In this document: positions 12,642 to 23,845 of the stretch, piece after piece
How the letters are laid out: the number at the start of each line of letters is the position of its first letter
Position numbering within the stretch: the stretch's first letter is position 1
Assembly: GCF_020520425.1 (NCBI RefSeq)
Contig: NC_079487.1
Location: 106,054,141 to 106,118,140, forward strand
Direction of reading: 5' to 3'
Source of the DNA: Spinacia oleracea
Taxonomy: Eukaryota; Streptophyta; Magnoliopsida; Caryophyllales; Amaranthaceae
DNA length: 64,000 nt
Translations under genes and position numbers: made by a program
The notes under the pieces: generated by a model
Seen by the model: the letters and a program-made list of their open reading frames with translations, nothing else
Database searches by the model: none
Told to the model about the DNA's origin: nothing

Positions 12642-15600
12642 ATGGATACTAGTTGGATTGATTTACGAAAAGGGACTGCCGGTTATTATAATGGTTGCAT
12701 GAAATTTTTAGAGGTTGCTAAGGAGACTCTTTTAGAGGGAATGACTCGATGCCCATGTAATAAATGCAAGTTGAATAACTCATATCCCTTAGAAGAGGTA
12801 GGAGGACACATTTTATTTTACGGTTTTTATAAGAACTATAGACAATGGGTTTTCCATTGTAAAGATGAAGAGAGTAATACCATAGAGATCCCTAGTGATC
12901 AAGCAAAGGTAGTAGGTCGAGATGATATTGATGGGTTATTAGCAGCAGCTTTTAGGGTTGACAATACTGCACAACCCACCAACGAATCCCAAGACCCATC
13001 ATTAAGTGAAGCAAATTTTGAAGATGAAGATCCGTATAACATGCATGAAGAGTTAAATTTTGATCCTGAGGAAGATGATGAGTTTCCATCAACCAACACC
13101 AATGAAGAAGAGGCAAAATATAAACGACTAAGGGAAGCTTCTGATGAGGGTTTATACGAGGGGTGTACTACTTTCTCAAAATTGTCATTTCTATTGCACT
13201 TGTTTCACCTCAAGTGTATGTTTCATTGGTCAGCTGCGTCATTTAATAAGTTGCTTGAGCTTCTATTAGACGCATTTCCTATTATTATGGAGTTTCCGTC
13301 ATCGTATTATGAAGGCATGAAGATAATAAAGGATTTGGAATTGAGTTACGAGAAAATCCATGCATGTCCAAATGATTGCATTTTATATTGGGGTGAATTT
13401 GCAGAAAAAAATGAGTGTCATATCTGTCACACATCAAGGTGGAGAAATGTGAACGGAAATGAGGGTGATACAAGTGAGAATGTTATAAAAACACGTAAGA
13501 AGGGCGTTCCAGCTAAAGTAATGCGGTATTTTCCTCTCATCCCTAGACTAAAGAGGCTTTACATGTCATCTAAAACAGCAGAGGACATGAGATGGCATTT
13601 TGACCGCAAGGATGAAAAGATCATAAGTCACCCGGCAGATGGTGAAGCTTGGAAAAAATTTGATCAAAGATATGAGGAATTTGCCAAAGACCCTCGTAGT
13701 GTAAGATTGGGTCTAGCAAGTGATGGTTTTAATCCATATCGTTTGATGAATACTAGTTACAGTACATGGCCAGTGATCCTAATTCCTTATAATTTGCCAC
13801 CATGGCTTTGTATGAAGTCAACGTCATTCATTTTGTCTTTGATCATCCCTGGTAAGTCTGGTCCCGGTATGGATATTGATGTGTACTTGCAACCACTAAT
13901 CCATGAGCTAAAATTGTTGTGGGAAGGTGTAGATGCCTTTGATGCTCATAGCGGAAAAAGTTTCAAAATGCGAGCAGCTTTGCACTCCACTATAAATGAC
14001 TTTCCAGCATATGCTATGTTGTCGGGTTGGAGTACAAAAGGTTATAAAGCTTGCCCTTCTTGTGCCGATTCTGGTTGTGCGTATAGTTTTGGTGGTAAAA
14101 TTGTCTACCCTGTAGCTCGAAAATGGTTACCAGCTGATCATCCTTATCGTTCTCAAGCCAACTTATTTGATGGGAAAGAGGAACATGGTTTTGCTCCTGT
14201 TCCTTTAAGCGGGACAGAAATTCTGAAGCAACAAGAAAGAGTTAAGTATGTTTATGGAAAGTCAAAAATTGTTTCTAAAAAAAGAGGGAGACTAGACAAT
14301 GATGAAATTGAAGAAGATGATGATGGTCAAGATGATGTTGATAAGGTTCTATGGAAAAAGAAAAGTAAACTTTTTGAATTAGAATATTGGGAATATAATC
14401 CTCTTAGACATAATTTAGATGTTATGCACATTGAGAAGAATGTATGCGACAATTTCTTAGGAACTCTTTTAGATATGGAGAAGAGTAGAGATGATAAGAA
14501 TGCTAGGTTGGCCCTTCAAGCACGGAACATAAAATCTCATCTTTGGCCTCAATCTCATCCAAATCGTGTTAAGGACTATTTGCCCTCGGCTGCATACACC
14601 ATGTCTAAAGAAGAGAAAGAACGGTTTTTAAATGTCCTACAAAAGCTTAAAGTTCCTGATGGATATGGATCTAATTTGCAAAAGTGTGTGAATATGAAGC
14701 AGCGTAAACTTATTAATCTGAAAAGCCATGACAATCATGTCCTTATGCAGGATATCCTTCCTGTTGCTTTAAGGGCATCGAATGCCACAAAAGTAATTGA
14801 TTTGCTTGATGAATTGTCAGACTTTTTCAAGAAGATATGCTCAACTTCTATTGATAGAAATGAATTAGACACCATTCAGTCAAAGCTTGTGTTGACTCTT
14901 TGTAAGATGGAGAAAGAGTTTCTGCCAACATTTTTCACAATCATGGTGCATCTACTAATTCATTTAGTGGATGAGGTCAAACTCGGCGGACCTGTTCACT
15001 ATAGGTGGATGTATCCCATTGAGAGGTCAATATCTTAAACTTTAATATTTTTTTTAATAACTTTAAAATAAGAATACATCACAAAATACTTGTCTTATTC
15101 TTTCACGTTCACAATTTTGTTCAATATATTTCAAGGTACTTGGCCTTTTTGAAATCTCATGTAAGCAATAAAGCGAAACCAGAAGGATCTATAGCAGAAG
15201 GGTACCTTTTATGGGAGACGATTGCATTTTGTTCGAGATACTTAGAAAGTGTTGAGACCATATTCAACAGACCCAAGAGGAACGAAGATGGTGTTCCATA
15301 CATCAATAACTATTCATACTACTCAGGTGGTCGTGTAGTTGGGATGAAAGAAAATGTCCGTCTGGATGACAAAAGTTTAAAGCAAGCACATCGCTATGTT
15401 TTGCTTCATTCAGATGAGATGAAACCGGTGCTTGAGTAAGTAGCTTTATGGATTAATTTTTTTGACCATATTAATTATTACGATTTTAATAACTCAATTT
15501 TCTCAATCTCTAAAGTGCCTTCATACATCAAAAACGGCAAGAGAGTCAAGTCGGAGCAGGTCATGAAAATCAATGGATAATCTATGAATTTTCTGATTGG

Positions 15601-16189
15601 TTGCAAAACCAGGTTATATGCTTCTAAGTCTAGAGTTTCCTTTTTTATTTTATATACCATTTGAGTTTAACTTAGTTTTTTCGAATTATAGGCAAATAAC
15701 CTAGATGATAGCACAAAAGAAGGGAAATTGAGAAAAGCCTTGGCCGGTGGTTTAAGCAATCGCATCAAAAGGATGAAAAGCGTTATTATTAATGGCTATA
15801 AATTTGACACCGTGGATCGTGAGAGATCTCGAAAGACACAAAATTCTGGAATTATGGTAGAAGCTGAAGGCCAAGAGTATTATGGAAAGCTTAAAGAAAT
15901 ATTAGAACTTGATTATTATGGTTCTTTCAAGGTTCTAATGTTCCGTTGTGATTGGGCTGATATACGTAGGGGTTTCAAAACATACCCGAGTGGCAGAGTT
16001 CGTGTCAATTTCTCGAAGTTGATGCACACTGGTCAAAATCTGGAAGATGATCCATTCATTTTCTCTTCTCAAGCAAAACAAGTTTTTTACATTGAGGATG
16101 AGATACAAAAAGGATGGTTTCATGTTATTAAGACTAAGCCTAGGGACTTGTTTGATATACCCGACGATGATGATAATGATGATGAGTAG
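12642..16189 (+). CDS. CACTA transposase, TNP2/TNPD type
   Basis: Four exons (12642-15025, 15136-15435, 15516-15612, 15692-16189) with GT-AG introns in consistent phase give 1092 residues and no internal stop. The start MDTSWIDLRKGTAGYYNGC is that of the transposase-associated domain, with a CPCNKCKL zinc-binding pair near residue 40. The Transposase_21 core follows over about residues 200-620; LRHNLDVMHIEKNVCDNFLG and KSGPGMDIDVYLQPLIHELK are characteristic. DUF4218 (MVHLLIHLVDEVKLGGPVHYRWMYP) spans the first splice junction into YLAFLKSHVSNKAKPEGSIA. DUF4216 (VLMFRCDWADIRRGFK ... QVFYIEDE) is near the C terminus, which ends in an acidic tail. The enzyme cuts and rejoins the element ends in the nucleus. 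I chose the ATG at 12642 because a splice acceptor lies just upstream and the family begins there. The open frame 5' of it is intron. Confidence 0.9.
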
Positions 16190-16799
16190 CTTCTAGGATA
16201 ATAGTGTTTTGGGTGTATGGAATTCTTTATCAAAGTTTATGTGTATTATTTTCTTTTGGATTTGAGTTATAAACTTCTATTCACGTGTTATATGAGATTT
16301 CATTTAGTTATACTCATTTCGGTTATAAGTCATATTTATATTGCATGTTGTATATGGCGTTTTTACATTAACAAAGCATAATAGTTTAGGGTTGGTAATT
16401 TAAATCTTCTACCATATTTCATATTATTTTGTTTCATAAAATTTCCACTGAATCAAATAATGAACAGGGTACTAGTATAATATTCTTTTAGAAGTGATTG
16501 CTAATAACCATGATCGTTTTTCTTTCTCAGGAAATTGAGGTTGTTACCCTAGTGACCTACTGACCTGACAAGCTAAGCGACCGAGTGCAATTGCTGCTTG
16601 GTAATGAATCTGAACATTACTTCATGACCACTATCAAAAAAATTTTGCATACTGTTGGTATTTGTGATCCTTGCTAGTCTTTTTATAGTTGTCAACACTG
16701 CTGCTTTGTGTCTGGTTTCGGTTATTTTTGTACCTTAAGCAATTTCTGAATGCTACCATATTGCTAGCCTCGTTTGGTGAATTGTGAGTACTTTATTAC

Positions 16800-17035
16800 C
16801 CCTTTCAGTCCAACGAGACTATTTTGTGCTGCTTTGTGTCTGCTTTGTGCTGTTTGATTGACTGTTTTGTGCTGCTTTGTGTCTGCTTTGTGCTAGTGGT
16901 TGAACTATCAACCTGTAATTGAGGCGTTGATTGTGGTTCTGTGCTGTCTGCAATGAGTGTCTGTTGTCCATGCTCTTCTGCTTTGCTGCCTGCTGCTGGC
17001 CTGTTTTAGGTTGGCCTGTGTGCTGTTGTGACATT
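16800..17035. repeat. TGCTTTGTGTCTGCTTTGTGC word repeats between the CACTA genes
   Basis: CTGCTTTGTGTCTG and TGCTGTTT-type words recur many times in a T- and G-rich stretch. A similar texture (GCTGCATTGTGTCTGCTTAT) fills the last intron of the TNPA-like gene at 21640-21850. It looks like intronic low-complexity sequence. The rest of 16190-17700 shows no exon I can support. Confidence 0.5.
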
Positions 17036-17714
17036 TATTGCTACTTGTGCTCCTAGTAACAGAACTGTGAAACAATGCTTAGGAATAACTACATGTAGTA
17101 ATAAAACCAGGTTTTTGAATCTGTGACCACAACCCCTTCAAAAGTAAAAGTATAAATTAATCTGAGACAGTTGAACTGCAATGGTAATCAATCTCCAACA
17201 ACTTCCCAGGTAATTCCCAGAATCTGATGCCCAAATTCAGATTAATTGGAGCCCAATTCAGTAAAAACCTACTGGATTTTTTTAATCTACCGAAAAAATT
17301 TGTAAAATAAATTGGAAATGCAATGCTTTAATCTGTTCAGGATAGAAGAAACAAATCAACCTTGAGTGAAACTCAATTCACAGATGACTAGGAATACATG
17401 CATCAGATTTTAATCTTTTATGTTCAGTTATTCACAGATCGAATTAGCAGTTTTATGCAGGTTTCTTATCAACAACCTGAAAGAGGCTCGGATTCTAAGT
17501 ATTTGCATTTTCCTGTATTCCAGTTTACAGTATAATTCTCGGGTTTAATTTTTTTTTAGATTCAGATGCCTTCCAGCTTACTTGCCTGTATTCCAGTTTA
17601 CAGTATGTGCTGACTGTCAAAGCTCTTGAAAATTTGAAATCTGATTACGTTTGCAACTAATGAGTATGCCTGTTTGGTTTTGTTATGTGACTTGTCTTGC
17701 AGTGCTATATAGAT

Positions 17715-18944
17715 ATGACTTATCGCAAGAGGTTTAGACCTGCTGAAATAGATGGTACACGTGGTCCAGCTACCGCACATACCTCATCTTTGAGTGGAGA
17801 TGCATCACTACCAACCAAGAAGCATGTTACTCAACCACAATCATCTCAGGTTCCTACTACCGTTGTCAAATTTGGACCATTTTCTCCACAAGGTACCGTA
17901 AAATCAGTGGTTGCACCTCCATGTTCGAGTACTTCAAAAAGTGCACTGCAAACCGATGACATACTTGGAGCTATATGGAAAAAGCCACCTACTGGATCAA
18001 CATCAAGTTCACTTATGGAAGCAACTAGAGATTCAGTTCAACCCAAGATTTCATCCAAGACTTCACCTGAAGTTCCAACTAGTATCCCACCTTCTAACAC
18101 AACCAAATCACAGAAATACCCTACATCAAAATCACAAAAATATCATGCTACTTCCTCTGGTCGTGTCCCACCTAATATCTCGCCTGCTAGTCATATCTCA
18201 CCTTATATGCCACCCAATATGACACCTATTATCCCACCTAGTCATATTAAAACATCTTCAAGAGTTTCTCAGACCAATCAACAGCAGAACAATAGCGAAG
18301 AACCAAAAGAGAACTCAACAAAATCGAAGTCCCTAAGGGTGAAGTCATATCCGGATTGGCCTGTAACTATAGATTTTGATGACAAGGAGGAGGTTTTGAC
18401 CATTGGTAAGTCACTAGCAATATCCTTGATATTTATCCATTTTCACAACTATTATCTGACTTATCTCACTCTCTCATATTCAAACTGAGAATACGTTGTA
18501 TTGCGATCCTTGCTATTTATCTATTTTCACAACTGTTATCTGACTGAAAGTGTGTGCAGTACAGCAGTCCACACTTCTTTAGCATAGTCACAACTGATGA
18601 GTAATCATAGAGGCTGCAATTACCAATCTCTTCCAGTACAGAGGCTGCAAGTACCAACTGCAATTTATCCATTTTCACAACTGTTGCATCTGCCTTAATC
18701 TTCATTCATGTGCATCAGTTCTGAAATGCATTAATCTTCGTTTGAAATCATTTGCATCAGCATTAATCTTCGTTCATATTATAATATCATGAAACGGAGA
18801 ATACGTTTTATTATGACGTAAATGCAAATATGATACAACCCTACCAAAACTAAACCGAATGCTTCCAAAAGAATCACCAGTATACCTGTTATGTTATATT
18901 CTGCCCTTATGTTGCTGAATATACGTCTTGTTCTTGTAATCTTC

Positions 18945-18978
<34 letters not shown>

Positions 18979-21900
18979 TACATAGTATATATGTTACTTA
19001 TTCTTTTTTTTTTATGCAGATGCTAAGGGAAATGTTAAACTGGTGAGTGGTTCTATTCAAACCATCGACCTCTGGAGTAACAATGGCGTGCAGTACTATG
19101 TTGAATTCAATGACCTTTACCAACCGCTTAGGAAAGGTGGACAAATGTTGGTCAGATTCATTGGTAGTATTGTAAAGGTAGAGACCTACTGTCCACTTGG
19201 AGAAGGGGATTGGTCTGATATCGACAAAGATTCAAAAGCTAAGATGGTAGAAGAAATAAGAGTAAGTTCAAGTCTTTATTCGCTTTTCTAGAAGTTTATT
19301 TTATTTCAATAGCATAAAAATTCTGATTTTGTAAATGCTTTTCTCGAAGGAACGCTTTGTTATTCCCGCTCATCCGGAATATAACAAACAAATCCTCAAG
19401 CGCGCCAATAAAAGTTGGAGGCAGTATAAACACTCTCTTAAGGTGAGATACTACAAACCAGATGAGAAAACACTTGCTGAGATGTGCGATATTGTGCCAA
19501 GACATGGAATTACCAGTACTCAATGGAGAAAGTTGGTTAAGTACTGGGCTTCGGATGAAGGGCAAGTAAGTACCATGAATTGATCTGCTTAAGTATATGT
19601 CCTGACAGTTGGTTGAGCTTAAGTGCTAGTTTTTTTCACTTTTTTGGGATACTGAATTTAAAATCAGTCATAGTTACACTAAGCATGTTTGTTTTGAAAT
19701 CCAACAAGTATACTGCTTGTATATTCTTGTTTTTAGTTCTCTCTTGGCATGTTGAAAACTTGGTTCCTTGTGCTACTCTTATTTTGAAAGTACTTGGTAA
19801 ACTGAACTTTTGAGTGGTTTATTAAGTATACCTGTTATATTGTCAGTTGTCAATGTCCTTGAAGCCATTCTCTTTTTATGTTAATGGAGCTTCTCTTAAT
19901 TGCTTCTTTCAATCATTGATCATGTATTGCTTGGTAAAACATAACCTTGTTTAAATGGAAAGATTTATTTCCAACTTTGTTTACTGGTTACTTTTCGGGA
20001 GTTCGATTAAGAGAGAACATATTTTGTAGCACCATTGCCTCCAAACCTGACTACGTCTGCTTTTTTATTCTGTATTTGTATGCAGTGGAGCTAGCTGTTT
20101 TTTCTTTTCACTTAGTCTGCGTCTTTTACTTCTTATGTATTTTCAACAGTAGCCAAATTAGCTATTCAAATACATATACACAATTTCTTTCTGTATCGGG
20201 GCCTAGCTGCCATTAATTTAGTTTGATCAATATATGGAACTCCGGACAAAAAATCAACAAGTAACAAAAACAGTGGCAAATAACATATTATTGACAGAGA
20301 AATTACTTTGGTAGTATAGTTGATATACCTGATAGACAACGATTGAACCATACAATCCAACAAAAACACTTGAGAAGATAGCCAATATCATACTGTACAG
20401 AGTGAGAAGATTTCAATGGTAACAGAACAAATTTGAAACCCAACAAAATACAAGCACTACAGATCCTGGAACTTGATTATTTCTTAATATATCTCTTTGA
20501 ATATGACTGCAGAGAGCATCAGAATGTGGAAAGGCTGCACGGGCATCTCAAAATCAATTTCATAGATCGGGTTCTGACAGCTATGCGAACCAACAAGCTG
20601 ATTATGTATGAATGGACTTATATGCTTTTGCTTCTCACATATTTTGTGTTGGTTAAATATATGCATCACATCTTTTCAGATTTTCTTTAATACTTTTTAC
20701 ATTGCTATTCATATATAGGAAGATGAGCATGGAAAAAAATGAGCTTATTAGCCCTTTGGGTAAAGTCTAATCGCGGCAAGGACGGGACCTTTCTTCCAGG
20801 CACAGTCACTGAAGATTTTGTGGTATAAACATTCAAATTTAATAGATTAATTAAGCTACTTTTGTTATGAAAAAGATAGGTGATTGATAAACCAATATGG
20901 GCCTGCTTCTTAATTTGTTTATACTGTTATCCTAAATTGTTGTATAGGATGATGCAAAGGCTAAGATGGAAACGTTGAGGACAGTAGATCCTTCTAAATC
21001 TGAACAAGAACTTGAAAATGCAGCTTTTGAGGACACTATGCATGGTGGAAAGATTCCCGAACGCCCTGTAGGGTACGGACTTGGAGTTCGAAAGAGCGAT
21101 GTTTATGGGGTGCATGGTGTGCTAAGGAAGAAAGGGTATGGGAAAGTTCGAGAGAGGACCGTGGTGATGGAAAGTGTGAAAGAAGAAGTGTCAGCTCTCA
21201 GCAAGAAAAATGAAAAGCTTGAGAAGGAAAATGAAAAGCTGCAAGCCCAAGTGAAAGAGAATAATTTTCTGCTTACAACTTTTATTGGACAATTTTCTCA
21301 ATTCGTAGGTCAAGTTCGTACAGGAACTGCTTCTACAGAAGCTCTAAGTTTAGCACAGCAAGTCTTGGGCATGGCACACCAAAGGGTATATATTCTAATC
21401 TCTTATCATTTGAACTCTTTTAACATGTTATATGTTGCTTGGCAAGACAATTATTTGGATGCACAAACATTCAGTCATGCACAAAATTTGTCCCTGCGCG
21501 CATTCATTCAGTCATGAAGTTGGCTGCATCCATCTGCATTTGTCCTGCATCATAAAGATATATTGTTATTTGTATCCAGAGTACATTCAGTCACAAGAAA
21601 GTTTGATGTTGTCTCGACGCCTTGTGCATATATGTACCTGCTGTGCAAGCTGCCAGGGCTTACTGCAGGTCTGCAGTTCTGCCTGTAGTGCAGTTGTTGC
21701 ATTGTGTCTGCTTATTTGCTGCATTGTATCTTTGTTGTTGCTGTGCTCTACTACTAACAAAATTCTTGCTCTGCTGACTGCTTAATCCACATTGCTGCTT
21801 GCTTATCTGCTGCATTGTGTCTGCTTATCTGCTGCATTGTAAGCTTAAATAGTCTGAAAACATCAGCATATCTCAAAATACCTATAAATATTGATCTAAA

Positions 21901-22418
21901 AAAATAGAATTTAACAAATGCATTCCAGATCTTCAACTTCCCCGACCTCTAACTTAGGAGACTCAGTAACAATTGAAATTATCTTTTAATCATTAACAAT
22001 CTCAAGTTTCCTAGCTACCAGTAGTCGTCATAACCGTCATCAGATGCATTGTGTTCTGAACTTCCATCATCTTCAGCCTTGTATTCTTCAGCCTCTGCTG
22101 CGTGTTCTGCTGCGTGCTCTACTAATGTGCTCTGCTGCGTGCTCTCCTGATGTACTCTGTTGTGTCCACTGCAGTTTAACTGCCTTTGTGTTGTTTGGCT
22201 AGTGTTTTGCGTTTGCTTATGTGTAATAAAAACACGGAGTATGTCTTATTACCAAATAAATAAATAAATAATATGTTTATAGTTAATAATTGTGTTGTAA
22301 CTTTATTAGGGGCGGAGGGGCCTCATATGAGCTTTGGTATATTTTATTTTTACTTATTATTATTCTTTATTTTGTTTTGAAGGTTGTCCAACGTGATAAA
22401 GGAGCAACAAAAGAATGA
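17715..22418 (+). pseudogene. TNPA-like CACTA protein (Transposase_24), one frameshift
   Basis: Seven exons fit: 17715-18405, 19020-19261, 19350-19565, 20513-20605, 20719-20822, 20948-21385 and 22383-22418. The N-terminal ~230 residues are Ser/Thr/Pro-rich, with repeated PPNMTP/PPSH-type words. The Transposase_24 core follows: WRQYKHSLKVRYYKPDEKT, then ITSTQWRKLVKYWASDEGQ, RASECGKAARASQNQ and HRSGSDSYANQQADY. A coiled coil (KKNEKLEKENEKLQAQVKEN) suits dimerisation, and the short last exon ends DKGATKE. Exon 5 has 104 bases where 105 would keep frame; the run of seven A at 20732-20738 is one short of what the conserved continuation needs. The gene is therefore either newly broken or affected by a sequencing error. 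By analogy the protein binds the subterminal repeats and cooperates with the transposase. Confidence 0.85.
18945..18970. repeat. Short TA microsatellite in TNPA-like intron
   Basis: About 13 TA units followed by CACACACATACATA, inside the first intron of the TNPA-like gene. A second TA run of similar size lies at 22779-22805, downstream of the gene. Confidence 0.9.
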
Positions 22419-22777
22419 ACCAGCCTGAGACACTTGAGCTTCATATTAGCTACTACGAACAATCGTCTGTATAGCTAGCTAGTTATTTTAGTCTTTATTA
22501 TCTACTGTACTATGAACCATCGTCTAGGAACAATCCTAGTTAGTTATTTTAGGCTTTTTTTTCCTTTTAATTACCATGAATTTTAGTTTTTCTAGACTTA
22601 ATTAGTAATATCAATGTACGTACTATGGATTTGTAACGTACTTATTTATACATTCTAGATAGTATGGATTTTAATATTAACTACGTACTTAATTAGCTTA
22701 TTATATTGGTGATTAATAAAATTTTATTATTTGCCAAAAAAATATGTTACGTACATTGTTCGATGAAGTGAAGATCA

Positions 22778-22810
<33 letters not shown>

Positions 22811-22909
22811 GGTGAAAAAAGCTTACAAAAAAATTGTGGACACGTTATGATGTCGTTGTGATTGTTTTACATTATTTATGTTTTAAATTTCCCGCCATAA
22901 CTCTTTGTG

Positions 22910-23337
22910 ATGTCGCAGAAAAGCGTCAAGAACAATGTGGATGACAAATGATGTCTAGAATAAGGACCCAAAAGGGCGTCGACAAATTTTTTCAATCTAG
23001 GTTTAATTTTATGTTTCTCGACGCCTAAAAAACCATTACAACGATTTAAGGCGTCGAGAATCACGACGCACCTCTCATTTTCTGGACACCTAAAGGCGTC
23101 GCCATTATCGACGCTGCACTACACAGTAGACGTTGTAAGGCGTAGCAATTCTGGACGCCTTACTCATGACCTGGACAGCGGAGAGCGTCCCCATTCTCGA
23201 CGCCATAAGGTGTCGCCAATTCTCGACTAACGATTCCTCGACGCGGATGGCAGGCGTCGAGGCCTATTATCTCGACGCCTTTACGCGTCGCTAATCAGCT
23301 CAAAAGGCGTTGCCATAACACGGAAATTCTAGTAGTG
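22910..23337. repeat. Right subterminal repeats of CACTA family A
   Basis: A dozen or so copies of CTCGACGCCT, GGCGTCGCC and close variants, in both orientations, fill the last 430 bases before the TIR. Neighbouring copies can pair as hairpins. The density is higher than at the left end, as is common in CACTA elements. They are probable binding sites for the TNPA-like protein. Confidence 0.75.
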
Positions 23338-23340
23338 TAT

Positions 23341-23667
23341 GAAAATAAGGTGAGTAAAACAGAGTCCAAAAAATCTACTCCGCCGTCTCTTTTGATTCTT
23401 TACGTATTTATTATGGGTGTCTCATTTTAATCTTTGCGTTTGGAATATTTAATTTTATATTATAACATAAATCTCTTCATATTATGTCAGAAATTGTGTC
23501 AAGTGATTATTTTTTTCAATTAAATTCATTGGCATTTAATCTCTCACACTTTCCCATTAAGTTAAATCTCACCTTCGTCAATGTCATAATTTAGATAGAA
23601 TTGAAAACATTATAAATAGACGTAATTTACATTGCTTAAACAAATAATAAAAAATAATCTTAATCCA
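23341..23667. other. Non-coding spacer between the CACTA and the element nest
   Basis: AT-rich DNA without a gene. The part around 23375-23420 (CTACTCCGCCGTCTC, TTTGATTCTTTACG) resembles a decayed MITE terminus but no partner end is evident. Confidence 0.5.
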
Positions 23668-23845
23668 TACTCCCTCCGTATGTATTTAAGGGATACACTT
23701 GCCTTTTCCGGCCGTATTTATTTAAGAGATAGACTTTTTTTTTTTGATAAGCAAGTAGTATTATATATTGCAACATCATATACAACTCAGACAAAGATCA
23801 AGAGGACATGCCCTCTGATCAGAAACACAGGCAAACCTGTGAACA

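Larger units (their letters stand above)
10850..23337 (+). mobile_element. Complete CACTA (En/Spm) transposon, family A, 12.5 kb
   Basis: The left end CACTACTACAAAA at 10850 and the right end TTCTAGTAGTG at 23337 are inverted. The 3-bp target duplication TAT is exact (10847-10849 and 23338-23340), the size expected of CACTA transposition. Subterminal blocks (10850-11035 and 22910-23337) are dense in CGACGCC/GGCGTCG in both orientations. Two plus-strand genes fill the centre: a TNP2-type transposase and a TNPA-like gene, the usual pair. The transposase reads open across all exons and the TNPA-like gene has one apparent frameshift, so the element is autonomous or very recently was. Confidence 0.95.
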
